Origin: Antarcticibacterium sp. 1MA-6-2
Lineage (GTDB): Bacteria > Bacteroidota > Bacteroidia > Flavobacteriales > Flavobacteriaceae
Direction of reading: 5' to 3'
Assembly: GCF_021535135.1 (NCBI RefSeq)
Contig: NZ_CP091036.1
Span: forward strand, 2,108,001 to 2,172,000
Length of the DNA: 64,000 bases
Positions 1 to 8,865 of the stretch are shown here, in pieces. Positions within the stretch are counted from its first letter, which is position 1, and each line of letters starts with the position of its first letter. A program made the translations under genes and the position numbers. The notes beneath the pieces are model-generated. The model was not told the DNA's origin and did no database searches. It saw only the letters and a list, made by a program, of their open reading frames with translations.

Positions 1-41
1 ATAATGTCCTTATTTAGACAGCCCTTTTTAATTATTGATAT

Positions 42-659
42 ATGAGTTTAGTACGCCTTAATATAAAAGGAATTTCTTATAGTCAAACCCAAAATGGGGC
101 TTACGCACTCATTCTAAGCGAGGTGGATGGAGAGAGAAAATTACCTATAGTAATTGGTGCTTTTGAGGCACAATCTATTGCTATAGCTTTAGAGAAAGAA
201 ATAAAGCCTCCCCGGCCATTAACGCACGATCTTTTTAAAAATTTTAGCGACCGCTTTGAAATTGTTGTAAAACAGGTGATCATTCACAAACTTGTAGATG
301 GTGTTTTTTACTCCAGCCTTATTTGTGAAAGGGATAAAATAGAAGAGATCATAGATGCCCGTACGAGTGATGCAATAGCTCTGGCACTTCGATTTAACGC
401 TCCTATTTTTACTTATAAGAACATCCTTGATAAAGCCGGGATATTCCTCAAAGGAGAATCGGGAACTATGACCCCTACTCCTGCTCAGGAGGAATCGCGA
501 GTTGATGAGATCCTTGCAGACTCCGGAAAAAACCGTGATGTCAATTTCAAAAAAATGTCTCTGGATGAACTTGAAACCCTTCTTGACCAGGCTGTGAAAA
601 GCGAAGATTACGAAAAGGCTGCCAGGCTTAGGGATGAGATCTCAAAACGCAATAAGTAA
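42..659 (+). CDS. Bifunctional nuclease (DUF151) with C-terminal UVR motif
   Basis: The 205-aa protein has an N-terminal bifunctional-nuclease (BFN) domain over about residues 1-135; the family is linked to RNase/DNase activity and stress resistance. Visible family features are the opening strand 'LNIKGISYSQT', 'LPIVIGAFEAQSIA' and 'DARTSDAIALALRF'. After an acidic linker, residues 172-205 form a UvrB/UvrC-type UVR helix pair ('LDELETLLDQAVKSEDYEKAA'). BFN plus UVR is a common Bacteroidota arrangement. The next gene starts 8 bases after the stop, so the two are probably co-transcribed. The family call is secure; the physiological substrate is not known from sequence. Confidence 0.9.
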   Translation: MSLVRLNIKGISYSQTQNGAYALILSEVDGERKLPIVIGAFEAQSIAIALEKEIKPPRPLTHDLFKNFSDRFEIVVKQVIIHKLVDGVFYSSLICERDKIEEIIDARTSDAIALALRFNAPIFTYKNILDKAGIFLKGESGTMTPTPAQEESRVDEILADSGKNRDVNFKKMSLDELETLLDQAVKSEDYEKAARLRDEISKRNK

Positions 660-667
660 GCTTACAC

Positions 668-2370
668 ATGAAGAAAATCTGGGTTCTCCTGTTCTTTATT
701 TTATTTGGAATTTTCACAGTTCAGTCTCAAAACCTCACTAAAACCTGGAGTTTTGAAACCACCACAAAAAACAACACTCTTCCCTCCAATTTTTCTTCCG
801 GAGATCAATTAATTCTTACTGAAGGGCAATTTTTTATCACAAAATCAGGAGACACAATCACCAATGGAGATTATCTCTATCAAAATAACCTTCTTGTTTT
901 TTTCCACAACGAACCGTCAGACAGCATAAGTAAATATCGGGTTTCTGAGCTTTCCGAAGGATCACTTCAGCTTCAGGACGGGAATGACACTTACAGTTTT
1001 TCAGAAAAACCTCTGGAGGTCAATGAAATAATTCCTGAAAAAGCTACTAAAGAAATGATTGCCAGCCAGGGACCTTCGTTCACCAGTATATGGCGCGGTG
1101 TTTTGGGAATGCTTTGTCTTTTATTACTTGCCTATTTTTTCAGCAGTAACAGGAAAGCCATTAACTGGCGAACTATTACAATGGGACTTGCCGCTCAACT
1201 ACTGCTGGCAATTGGGGTGTTACAGGTGAATTTCATAAAAAACATCTTTGAATTTGTAGGAGGTATTTTCGTACTGATCCTTGATTTTACACTAGCCGGA
1301 AGCGAATTTTTGCTGGGCGGATTAATGAATACCGACAGTTTTGGATTCATTTTTCTTTTCCAGGTCTTACCCACCATTATCTTCTTTTCAGCTTTAACCT
1401 CGGTCCTTTTCTACCTGGGAGTAGTTCAAATTATTGTGAGAGGATTAGCCTGGGTCTTGACGAAATTAATGGGAATATCGGGTGCTGAAAGTCTAAGTGT
1501 TGCCGGAAATATCTTTTTAGGACAAACAGAGGCTCCACTTCTCATAAAGGCTTACCTGGAGAGAATGACCCGATCTGAAATTTTACTCGTAATGATTGGC
1601 GGGATGGCTACAGTTGCTTAAGCGGAGTTCTGGCGGCGTATATTGGTTTTCTTGGAGGCGACGACCCTGCATTACGCTTATCGTTCGCAAAACACCTTCT
1701 TGCCGCTTCTGTAATGGCAGCTCCGGGTGCAATTGTAATTTCCAAAATTCTTTATCCGCAACAGGAACCTGTAAATACGAACGTTGAAGTTTCTTCGGAA
1801 AAAATTGGTTCCAATATCCTGGACTCTATTGCCAACGGAACTACCGAAGGTTTAAAGCTGGCCGCCAACGTTGCTGCCATGTTACTTGTATTCATTGCTT
1901 TTATTGCTATGATCAACTACATCCTGGGCTGGATTGGTGGTATTACTACCTTAAATGGAGTTATGGCGGCCTATACCCCGTACTCCTCTATTTCTCTGGA
2001 AGCCATTCTTGGAACCATTTTCGCCCCTCTTATGTGGCTCATAGGGGTAGCCAGGGAGGATATGATGCTTATGGGTCAATTGCTTGGAATTAAGCTGGTT
2101 GCCAGTGAATTTGTTGGCTATATACAACTGGCAGAGCTAAAAAACCCTGCAAACCTCCTGAGTCTAAATTACGAGAAATCAGTTATCATGGCCACTTATA
2201 TGCTTTGTGGATTTGCGAACTTTGCTTCCATTGGAATACAAATTGGCGGGATTGGTTCCCTTGCACCAGGCAAACGAAAAACCTTATCAGAATTCGGAAT
2301 TAAAGCTCTTATTGGAGGTACTATTGCCTCGTTGCTTTCTGCAACTATTGCAGGGATGATTATTGGGTAA
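668..2370 (+). CDS. NupC-type concentrative nucleoside transporter (interrupted by one RCCGGY scar)
   Basis: Inner-membrane Na+ (or H+)-coupled nucleoside uptake protein of the CNT family. The N-terminus has a signal peptide (residues 1-20) and a ~110-aa soluble domain, an extension seen in flavobacterial members. The CNT core follows, with the gate helices, 'GQTEAPLLIKAYL', and after the break 'MAAPGAIVISKIL' and the conserved Asn-rich terminal helices. The reading frame stops at 1619 inside the conserved run TVAGGVLAAY. Replacing GCTTAAGC at 1616-1623 by GCCGGC restores Ala-Gly-Gly and the whole family-length protein. I infer an intact gene in the cell; both halves match one family without loss. 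Confidence 0.88.
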
Positions 2371-2379
2371 TGGGAAGCG

Positions 2380-2554
2380 GGAAGTCCGAAGTCCGAAGTC
2401 AGAAGTCAGAAGTCAGAAGTCAGAAGTCAGAAGTCAGAAGTCAGAAGTCAGAAGTCAGAAGTCAGAAGTCAGAAGTCAGAAGTCAGAAGTCAGAAGTCAG
2501 AAGTCAGAAGTCAGAAGTTAGAAGTTAGAAGTTAGAAGTTAGAAGTTAGAAGTT
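2380..2554. repeat. Tandem heptamer array, 25 units (AGAAGTC then AGAAGTT)
   Basis: Exactly 25 consecutive 7-bp units: three (G/C)GAAGTC units, sixteen AGAAGTC units (2401-2512) and six AGAAGTT units (2513-2554). The block switch from C to T at the last position suggests homogenisation within sub-blocks. It lies directly after the transporter stop and contains no gene. Simple heptameric arrays of this kind are common between genes in flavobacteria and vary in copy number. Confidence 0.95.
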
Positions 2555-2645
2555 AGAAAATAAATGTTTAGAGTTGAAAGATCGAAGTTTAAAGTTAGAA
2601 GTTAGATTGACCGAAATACTAAGTTGGTAGCTAGTAGTTATAACG

Positions 2646-2694
2646 TGAACCCTTGAACCTTAAACCTTGAACATTAAACCCTGAACATTAAACC
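2646..2694. repeat. Degenerate heptamer array (TTGAACC/TTAAACC)
   Basis: Seven 7-bp units alternate between TTGAACC/TTGAACA and TTAAACC types. The unit is the reverse complement of the TTCAAGG-type array at 60897-60924, so the same repeat family occurs at two distant intergenic sites. No coding potential is seen. Confidence 0.85.
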
Positions 2695-2762
2695 TGTAAA
2701 ACTCTTTTCGGTGTCTAGTCCTAAATGAGCGATACAGATTATTAAGGATTAAAATTAATTAT

Positions 2763-3683
2763 TTAAAGCTGAACGATGATCTCATTGTTCAGCTTTTTTG
2801 ATTTGTACTGTTTTCTTTTTAGGACTAATTGTTGATGCATTTGATGTGGAGTTAGCATATGGTTTGACAGGTGTGGCCTTAAATGGTTGTAAATTTTTAT
2901 TGCTTCATCTATTAGCTTTTTTCTTGTTGTGAGGTCAGTATCGTATTTTGCAATATGGAATTCCTGCTTTAATATTCCATTTATCCGCTCGGCAATGGCA
3001 TTTTCATAGGGATCATACTTCTCAGTCATACTTGGTTTAATATTGTTTTTATCCAGTACCTTTTGATAGTCGTTGGAACAGTATTGGAGGCCCCTGTCGG
3101 AGTGGTGTATCAAAGGTTGGTCGCTATAGCATCTGTTTTTGACTGCCATCTCCATAGCTCTTATTGATCCTGACACATCCAAACTATTCGATACGTCGTG
3201 CCCCATTACAACTTTCGAGTAAGCATCTGTGACCAGTGCCAGGTATGCAGGATTCCTCCTATTGCCCACATAAGTAATATCACTTACCAAAACCTGTTCT
3301 GGCCTATTTATTTCTGTGGCACACAATAGGTTTTTGTGCTTTCTAAATCTATGGTGCGAGTCTGTGGTGATGTGATAGCTTCTCCTGGATTTTATCAGCA
3401 TATGGTTTGCCCTAAGAATTCTAAAAAGTTTGTCACGTCCTACTTTCAAAGGAACAAGTTCTTCTTTAAGGATATGGTACAGCTTCTTGCTACCTAGCCT
3501 GGGCATCAGTATTCTTACGGGCCGCACCAAGGCAATTACCTTTTGTGCCACTTCCTGTTTTTCAATGGTAGATCTAATGGATCTGTAATATACCTGTCTA
3601 CTTACCCCGAGTAAATCACAGGAAGAAACTATTGTTTCTTTGTGTTCTTCTTTGAAGTGGTCGATAACCCGGGCGTGTAATTT
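2763..3683 (-). CDS. IS3-family transposase OrfB (DDE domain), -1 frameshift product
   Basis: Carries the rve/DDE integrase core: 'VLVSDITYV' (first Asp), 'HHSDRGLQYCS' (second Asp) and 'NAIAERINGILKQE' (Glu), preceded by an HTH_21-like region with 'LGSKKLYHILKEE'. The frame stays open upstream of the first in-frame GTG (3551) through 'SCDLLGVSRQVYY', typical of OrfAB fusions. The natural entry is therefore a -1 shift from orfA at the A-AAA-AAT heptamer (3680-3686); the upstream coordinate given is that site, not a start codon. The protein catalyses cut-and-circularise transposition as the OrfAB fusion. Confidence 0.88.
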   Translation of the reverse strand, partial: KLHARVIDHFKEEHKETIVSSCDLLGVSRQVYYRSIRSTIEKQEVAQKVIALVRPVRILMPRLGSKKLYHILKEELVPLKVGRDKLFRILRANHMLIKSRRSYHITTDSHHRFRKHKNLLCATEINRPEQVLVSDITYVGNRRNPAYLALVTDAYSKVVMGHDVSNSLDVSGSIRAMEMAVKNRCYSDQPLIHHSDRGLQYCSNDYQKVLDKNNIKPSMTEKYDPYENAIAERINGILKQEFHIAKYDTDLTTRKKLIDEAIKIYNHLRPHLSNHMLTPHQMHQQLVLKRKQYKSKKLNNEIIVQL

Positions 3684-4063
3684 TTTCTGATCTGGATGTC
3701 ATATTCTTTCTCGGCCATATCTACCAGCATATCGAAGATAATGACTTTCTTATCTGCTCGCTCGGCAAGATGCTCCGCCCTTGCCTTCTGTTTCTCCAGC
3801 AGTTTGACTTTGGCCTCTAGCTCAAGGATTCTTTGTTCAGGTGTTTTTGCCACAATAGTTCCAGATTGATTCTCCCAATCAAAGTTACCATATTTTCTGA
3901 GCCATTCCCTAATTGTTGATTTAGCTTGAATCCCATATTTATGACAAGCTTCTGTCCTGCCTAGTTGACCAAATTCAATTTCCTGGACAACTTGTAACTT
4001 AAAAGAAACAGAGTAATCTTTTTGGGTACGCTTGATATACCCTTTGCTCGCTGATGTTTTCAT
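3629..4063 (-). CDS. IS3-family transposase OrfA (HTH_Tnp_1)
   Basis: The 144-aa protein starts at an ATG 41 bases inside the right inverted repeat. It has an N-terminal helix-turn-helix ('SFKLQVVQEIEFGQLGRTEACHKYGI', residues ~20-45, partly shown) followed by 'IREWLRKYG', then a leucine-zipper-like coiled coil (~70-105) used for multimerisation. Near its 3' end lies the slippery run AGA AAA AAT, which allows a -1 move into the OrfB frame. OrfA binds the element ends and can act as a regulator of transposition. Confidence 0.88.
   Translation of the reverse strand: MKTSASKGYIKRTQKDYSVSFKLQVVQEIEFGQLGRTEACHKYGIQAKSTIREWLRKYGNFDWENQSGTIVAKTPEQRILELEAKVKLLEKQKARAEHLAERADKKVIIFDMLVDMAEKEYDIQIRKNYTPGLSTTSKKNTKKQ
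3680..3686 (-). promoter_or_regulatory. Probable programmed -1 frameshift site of the IS3 element
   Basis: On the minus strand the heptamer is A AAA AAT in the orfA frame. Slipping back one base gives AAA TTA and joins the frame that runs without a stop into OrfB. IS3 elements characteristically make OrfAB this way, usually at A AAA AAG or A AAA AAC, so this is a slightly non-canonical version. Confidence 0.6.
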
Positions 4064-4116
4064 TACACTAGATTTTTAGTGTATCGCTATTTCAGGACAG
4101 GACACGGGTTAAACAT

Positions 4117-4147
4117 AAAAAACCCTTCCATTAAAGAAGGGTTTTTC
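4117..4147. terminator. Bidirectional intrinsic terminator
   Basis: Stem AAACCCTTC / GAAGGGTTT around a short A/T loop, with an A-run on the left and a T-run on the right, so it can stop transcription from either side. It separates the IS3 element from the end of the minus-strand membrane protein gene. Confidence 0.8.
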
Positions 4148-4169
4148 AGTATCTAATTTTAAGTCTCTC

Positions 4170-6014
4170 CTATCCAAGAGCAAGTAAACTACCTCCAATT
4201 GCAGCACCTGCTGAAAGTAACGCACTGGCTACTAACCACCACGCAGCTGCGGCTGCATTCTTTCTGGTATTCTCTGCCTGAATAATAGCTCTTCTTTTTA
4301 GATTTTCTACTTTTCTATTAGCTTCCATTTCAAGATCTGTCACCTTTTGAAGAACATTCGTTTTTGCATCTTCAAAGGATTGTACCACCTTATCAATATC
4401 TTTTTGATCAATACTGGTGTTACTGGTTACTATGCCCACAACTGTTTCTTTGTCGAGGTTTGTAAGCTTTCTCTTTATACTGGAAAGGCTGTCGCCGCTT
4501 CCACCACTACTGCTCATTCCTAATTTACTCTGAAGGAAACTGGTAAGCATAGAGAAATTAATATCAGGTTTCCCGGTGTGATTCATAAACTTAAAGATCT
4601 CTTTTTCAAGTTTAAGTTTCATATCCCCAAAATCGGGAGTACTACTACTTACCGAACCAGTTCCTGAACTACCACTAAGGGTACCTGTTATTTTCCGGAT
4701 GATCTCCTCTACTTTATCAGCATAATTTTCCAGTTGTTTCCTGTCCAGGCTCGTATTTTGAGAAAGAACTCTTATTATAGTTTCTCTGTCTATCTCCTTG
4801 AGTTTCCCTGCAAGTTTAGGACCTTCTACTGATGGATTTTTCACAACCTGCATCACTTTTTCCTGTACTGCACCCTGATCCATGTCGCTCGAAGATGCAC
4901 TGGCTAATACGCCTTTTATTTTTTCAACATATCGATGCACTTGCTCTTCCTCCTGCGAGGTTAATTTTGCAACAACTTTTTCTACACTTTCTTCCTGAGT
5001 ATTACCTTCATCATAAGCAGCTTTAAGTTCTTTTTGGAGTTGCTTTAATTGCTCTACTTTCCCTTTACCCTGGGAATCCTCGTTTGAACTATTATTTATT
5101 GCACTGGTAAGGACGCTGTTTATTGCCATCCATTTACCCTGGCCACCGCCACCATGCTTCTTCTGGATTTGTTCCTGTCTTTGGTCAGACTCTTTAGAAA
5201 TCTTTGCCGTTCTTTGGTCAGACTCTTCGACGATTTTCTTAATATCTTCTTTTACCCTCTCATAATCCGGAACTTTTTTGTCTACCGTTTTATTAAGTCT
5301 GGTAAAAAACTCATCTATACTATCGTTGATTACGTGCGGATCAAAAGCTGAACTAAAATCTTTTCTAATTTTATCTACTGTATCTTCAGCCACATGCTTC
5401 ATTTGTGTTTCGTGCGATGTGCTGAACATGCTCTTTACAGCTTCCCCTGATGCTCTAAGACCAGAAGTGGCAGTATTTATAAGGCCTCCTACCAGGGAGT
5501 TCACCACTTTACTCTCTAAATAGAAAAGCAGGATAAAAAAAGTTGCCCAAATTACCAATCCTAATGTAATAGCTATTACAGGATTTGCAATAAGTGCAAG
5601 ATTAATTGCCAGAGCTGTGGCTCCAAATAAGGATAAAACGGTAGTAATTACACTCCAGGCACCAAACCCACTGGTTATCATTGTTCCCGTATCCATCCCA
5701 TCATCGTCATCATCATCCTTCGTAACATCATGCTTCGTATCGTGCATGTTGTCTTTTCCATTAGGATGATACTTCCCTTTTACATACTGCTTCTTAATAT
5801 CTCCAATAGCAGTTATTCCCGCTGCTACAGAGAGTGCCGTGAGAATAAATTGAAAACCCATCGCAAGTAATACACCTGCCAGGACAGCTATAAAGAAATT
5901 GGGAGTGACAATTGAATCTACGAAATAATAGGTTTCAGTTGTTTCAGGTACCTGTGCATGTGCAGCAATTGCACCTAAACCTAAAAATAAACTCGTACAC
6001 ATTTTCTTTTTCAT
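4170..6014 (-). CDS. Membrane-anchored coiled-coil protein of unknown function (614 aa)
   Basis: I do not recognise a named family. Visible features: a signal peptide (1-20); a hydrophobic hairpin (~36-72); a cytosolic-looking Asp-rich linker with six consecutive Asp (~95-105); two strong transmembrane helices (~118-165); then a long helical region (~190-590) broken by Gly/Ser linkers; and a final hydrophobic stretch (~592-612). Two internal units align: 'LKEIDRETIIRVLSQNTSLD' and 'LTNLDKETVVGIVTSNTSID', each followed by a charged helix. From memory these resemble repeats in cyanobacterial membrane proteins that contain a 'TGKPEL' motif ('TGKPDI' is present here). It is monocistronic, with terminators and an IS downstream. 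Function unknown. Confidence 0.7.
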   Translation of the reverse strand: MKKKMCTSLFLGLGAIAAHAQVPETTETYYFVDSIVTPNFFIAVLAGVLLAMGFQFILTALSVAAGITAIGDIKKQYVKGKYHPNGKDNMHDTKHDVTKDDDDDDGMDTGTMITSGFGAWSVITTVLSLFGATALAINLALIANPVIAITLGLVIWATFFILLFYLESKVVNSLVGGLINTATSGLRASGEAVKSMFSTSHETQMKHVAEDTVDKIRKDFSSAFDPHVINDSIDEFFTRLNKTVDKKVPDYERVKEDIKKIVEESDQRTAKISKESDQRQEQIQKKHGGGGQGKWMAINSVLTSAINNSSNEDSQGKGKVEQLKQLQKELKAAYDEGNTQEESVEKVVAKLTSQEEEQVHRYVEKIKGVLASASSSDMDQGAVQEKVMQVVKNPSVEGPKLAGKLKEIDRETIIRVLSQNTSLDRKQLENYADKVEEIIRKITGTLSGSSGTGSVSSSTPDFGDMKLKLEKEIFKFMNHTGKPDINFSMLTSFLQSKLGMSSSGGSGDSLSSIKRKLTNLDKETVVGIVTSNTSIDQKDIDKVVQSFEDAKTNVLQKVTDLEMEANRKVENLKRRAIIQAENTRKNAAAAAWWLVASALLSAGAAIGGSLLALG

Positions 6015-6242
6015 TTTCCTTTTGATTTTTGTGATTAGTATTAGTCTAATACTAGTTTACAAGATTATAGAAGCAATTGCTACTATTAAAAAGTTAATTA
6101 ACAATACTTTATCCCCCGGGGAATAGTGATATTAAAGGATTTAACAAAGGTTGATAAGTAATGAATAAAGAATTCACTATAACTGGCAGGCCCTACATAG
6201 TTTCCTTATTTTTAAAAAAATTAGACCGTTAAAAGTTGAATT

Positions 6243-7096
6243 ATGAAACAGTATCACGATCTATTACGCCACGTGATGGAAAATGGAAATGAAAAAGGCG
6301 ACCGTACAGGTACAGGAACAAAGAGTGTTTTTGGCTACCAAATGAGATTTGATCTCCAGGAAGGTTTTCCAATGGTCACCACTAAAAAGTTGCATCTAAA
6401 ATCTATAGTTTACGAATTACTCTGGTTTCTTAATGGAGACACTAACATTAAATACCTTCAGGACAATGGAGTGAGGATCTGGAATGAATGGGCAGATGAA
6501 AATGGAGATCTGGGTCCGGTTTACGGCAGGCAGTGGCGTAACTGGAACAATGAAGATATTGATCAAATAAAAGAAGTCGTGGAAACTTTGAAGAAGAATC
6601 CTAACAGCCGCAGGATGATGGTTTCAACATGGAATCCTTCAGCTTTACCAGACACTTCAAAATCTTTTGCTGAAAATGTCGCAAATGATAAAGCCGCACT
6701 TCCCCCCTGTCACGCCTTTTTTCAGTTTTATGTAAGTCCGCCGGAAAAAGGTGCAGGAAAAGGTGCAAGACCTAAACTCTCTCTTCAGCTATACCAGCGC
6801 AGCGCCGATATTTTTTAGGAGTTCCCTTTAATATTGCGTCCTATGCACTATTAACCATGATGGTAGCACAGGTATGCGATTATGATTATGGAGATTTTAT
6901 TCATACATTTGGAGACGCACATATTTATAGTAATCATTATGAACAGGTGCAGCTACAGCTTAGCCGGGACCTTCGGCCTTTGCCAAAAATGAAAATTAAT
7001 CCGGAAGTCAGAGACATCTTCAGCTTTAAGTTTGAAGACTTTGTCCTGGAAGGTTATGAACCTCACCCGCACATAAAAGCACAGGTAGCTGTCTAA
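6243..7096 (+). CDS. thyA: Thymidylate synthase (broken by a one-base homopolymer deletion)
   Basis: Makes dTMP from dUMP using methylene-tetrahydrofolate. The first part ends in 'QRSADIF', and the downstream frame resumes at the family's conserved block with 'FNIASYALL', 'GDAHIYSNH' and a terminal 'HIKAQVAV'. The active-site Cys is in '[11 protein letters not shown]'. The frame breaks at a run of six T (6811-6816); adding one base gives Ile-Phe-Leu-Gly-Val-Pro as expected. This break is a homopolymer error, not the RCCGGY type. folA, which recycles the folate product, lies ~4.7 kb downstream on the same strand. Confidence 0.93.
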
Positions 7097-7112
7097 AAAA
7101 CATTTTATTCTT

Positions 7113-7523
7113 ATGAAAGCTTTAAAAGCACTTATCGTATTTTTTATTTTTACAGGAATTTCCTTTGCACAGGATGCAAAGGTGGAGGCTAACAAAGTAA
7201 CTCAAAAAGAAGTTGCTCCTATTTGGCCGGGTTGTGAGGACAGTAAAGAAACCAAAGACTGTTTCAACTCAAAAATGAATGCCTTTATTAAAGAAAATTT
7301 TACTTATTCCCAGGATGCCGATGGTAACTGGGTAAGAGGAAAGTCTACAGTTTCATTTACTGTAGATGAAGAAGGAAAGATTATAAATGTTGAAACTGAA
7401 GGACCGGAGGCTATTGTTAATAAGGAAGTGGAAAGAGTTGTAAAATCCTTTCCAAAGCTAAAGCCCGGATTGCGTGGTGATACTCCCGTTACTATAAATT
7501 ATACTATGTCCTTTAATTTTTAG
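7113..7523 (+). CDS. Secreted TonB C-terminal-like domain protein
   Basis: A 136-aa protein with a clear signal peptide (1-19, ending 'SFAQD'). The rest resembles the periplasmic C-terminal domain of TonB/energy transducers: 'PIWPGCEDS' is the common flavobacterial 'P.fpGC' motif, followed by 'VSFTVDEEGKIINVETEGP' and a terminal strand 'TPVTINYTMSFNF'. The N-terminal anchor and Pro-rich spacer of a true TonB are missing, so it is a stand-alone domain. It starts 17 bases after thyA. Partner and role are not evident. Confidence 0.75.
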   Translation: MKALKALIVFFIFTGISFAQDAKVEANKVTQKEVAPIWPGCEDSKETKDCFNSKMNAFIKENFTYSQDADGNWVRGKSTVSFTVDEEGKIINVETEGPEAIVNKEVERVVKSFPKLKPGLRGDTPVTINYTMSFNF

Positions 7524-7542
7524 TAAAGTATTAGAGACATTA

Positions 7543-7576
7543 AAAGGCTCTTCCTTTAAAGGGAGGGCTTTTTTTG
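7543..7576 (+). terminator. Weak intrinsic terminator
   Basis: An imperfect stem (AAAGGCTCTTCC against GGGAGGGCTTT) is followed by a run of T. The pairing contains mismatches, so confidence is moderate. It sits 20 bases after the TonB-like gene. Confidence 0.45.
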
Positions 7577-7656
7577 TTAGAGGTGTATTAAACTCACAGT
7601 TTCTTCTTTTAACGCCTCCTTAACTCCTGTGGATTAAAGTGATTCTTAAAAAAGCG

Positions 7657-7664
7657 TAACTTTG
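7657..7664 (+). promoter_or_regulatory. Bacteroidota -7 promoter box for egtB
   Basis: TAACTTTG matches the TAnnTTTG consensus and lies 25 bases before the egtB ATG. A good -33 TTTG element at the usual spacing was not found, so this is a partial match. Confidence 0.45.
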
Positions 7665-7688
7665 GAAATAGCCAATTGCTTTCCTTTT

Positions 7689-8852
7689 ATGATCTCACAG
7701 GAAGACCTTAAATCCCTTTTCACCCAAACAAGGGCAGATACCGAAAAAATTTGTTCCTATTTGGAAACGGAAGATTATGTTGTACAACCCATAGTAGATG
7801 TTTCCCCTCCCAAGTGGCACCTTGGACATACTACATGGTTCTTTGAAGAATTTATTCTGAAAAAATACCGGAAGAATTACAAGTTGTTTGATGAGCATTC
7901 CGCTTATGTGTTTAACAGTTACTACGAAAGTGTAGGAGACAAGGTCGTTCGCACAGATCGCGGAAATCTTTCCCGGCCTACAGTAGCCTGGGTTTATGAA
8001 TACCGGGAATATGTAACAAAAGAAATCCTGGCCTTTTTTCACGATACTTATTTTGACCGGGAAATGATGGAAGTATTGGAAATTGGTTGCCATCACGAGA
8101 AACAACATCAGGAACTTTTACTTACCGATATTAAATTTATCCTGGGGAATAACCCTCTCTTACCAGAATATAACCTCACCTTCAGGGAAAATGAAATTGA
8201 AGAGGCACCACAGGAATGGATAAAAATAGAGGAAGGAGTTTATCAAATCGGTCATTCCTCAAATGACTTTAGCTACGATAATGAATTGGGTGCTCATAAA
8301 GTTTACCTGGGGGAGTATCAAATTTCGCATAAACTTGTTACTAACGGGGAATATTTGGAATTTATAAATGCAGGTGGCTATGATAATGTGCTGCTCTGGC
8401 ACGCCGAAGGTTGGGATTGGAAAAATATAAATAATATTCAAACTCCCCTCTACTGGCATAAAATAAATAAACAGTGGCATCACTACACTTTGCAGGGGCT
8501 AAAAATTTTAAATCCCGATGCCCCGCTATGTCATGTTTCCTATTATGAAGCTTTTGCCTTTACCCAGTGGAAGAAAATGAGATTGCCTACAGAATTTGAG
8601 TGGGAAATTGCGAGCAAAAATTTTAAATGGGGAAAGCGCTGGGAATGGACAGAGAGTGCTTATTCTCCCTACCCAGGCTTTAAAACTGCCGAAGGAGCGT
8701 TGGGAGAATATAACGGAAAATTTATGGTGAATCAAAAAGTTTTAAGAGGGGGTTCTGTAGCAACATCTCCAAACCATACCCGCCACACCTACCGTAATTT
8801 TTTTCAGCCGCCCTTAAGATGGCAGTTTACTGGAATTAGGCTTGCCAGGTAA
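7689..8852 (+). CDS. egtB: Ergothioneine biosynthesis protein EgtB (sulfoxide synthase)
   Basis: A non-haem iron enzyme that joins hercynine (trimethyl-histidine) to a thiol with O2 to form the sulfoxide precursor of ergothioneine. The 387-aa protein has a DinB-like N-terminal domain whose iron ligands are visible in 'WHLGHTTWFFEEF' and 'GCHHEKQHQELL', and a C-terminal formylglycine-generating-enzyme-type domain ('LRGGSVATSPNHTRHTYRNF', ending 'WQFTGIRLAR'). I chose the ATG at 7689 (MISQEDLKSLF) rather than an upstream TTG because it follows the promoter box. egtD follows 13 bases later. The pairing makes the assignment strong; the native sulfur donor cannot be read from sequence. Confidence 0.93.
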   Translation: MISQEDLKSLFTQTRADTEKICSYLETEDYVVQPIVDVSPPKWHLGHTTWFFEEFILKKYRKNYKLFDEHSAYVFNSYYESVGDKVVRTDRGNLSRPTVAWVYEYREYVTKEILAFFHDTYFDREMMEVLEIGCHHEKQHQELLLTDIKFILGNNPLLPEYNLTFRENEIEEAPQEWIKIEEGVYQIGHSSNDFSYDNELGAHKVYLGEYQISHKLVTNGEYLEFINAGGYDNVLLWHAEGWDWKNINNIQTPLYWHKINKQWHHYTLQGLKILNPDAPLCHVSYYEAFAFTQWKKMRLPTEFEWEIASKNFKWGKRWEWTESAYSPYPGFKTAEGALGEYNGKFMVNQKVLRGGSVATSPNHTRHTYRNFFQPPLRWQFTGIRLAR

Positions 8853-8865
8853 TCCCGAAAGAATT

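Larger units (their letters stand above)
2712..4104 (-). mobile_element. IS3-family insertion sequence (IS150-like), apparently complete
   Basis: The element is about 1,393 bp and carries overlapping orfA and orfB on the minus strand. Its ends are imperfect inverted repeats of about 27 bp: the left end begins TGTCTAGTCC and the right end, read inward, begins TGTCCTGTCC; both then share AGCGATACA. The termini are TG...CA as expected for IS3. Flanking both ends is CGG (2709-2711 and 4105-4107), a 3-bp target duplication. Both reading frames look intact, so the copy may be active. Confidence 0.85.

Noticed and set aside
2380..2554. CRISPR-like array
   Set aside because: Units are contiguous heptamers with no spacers and no cas genes are near.
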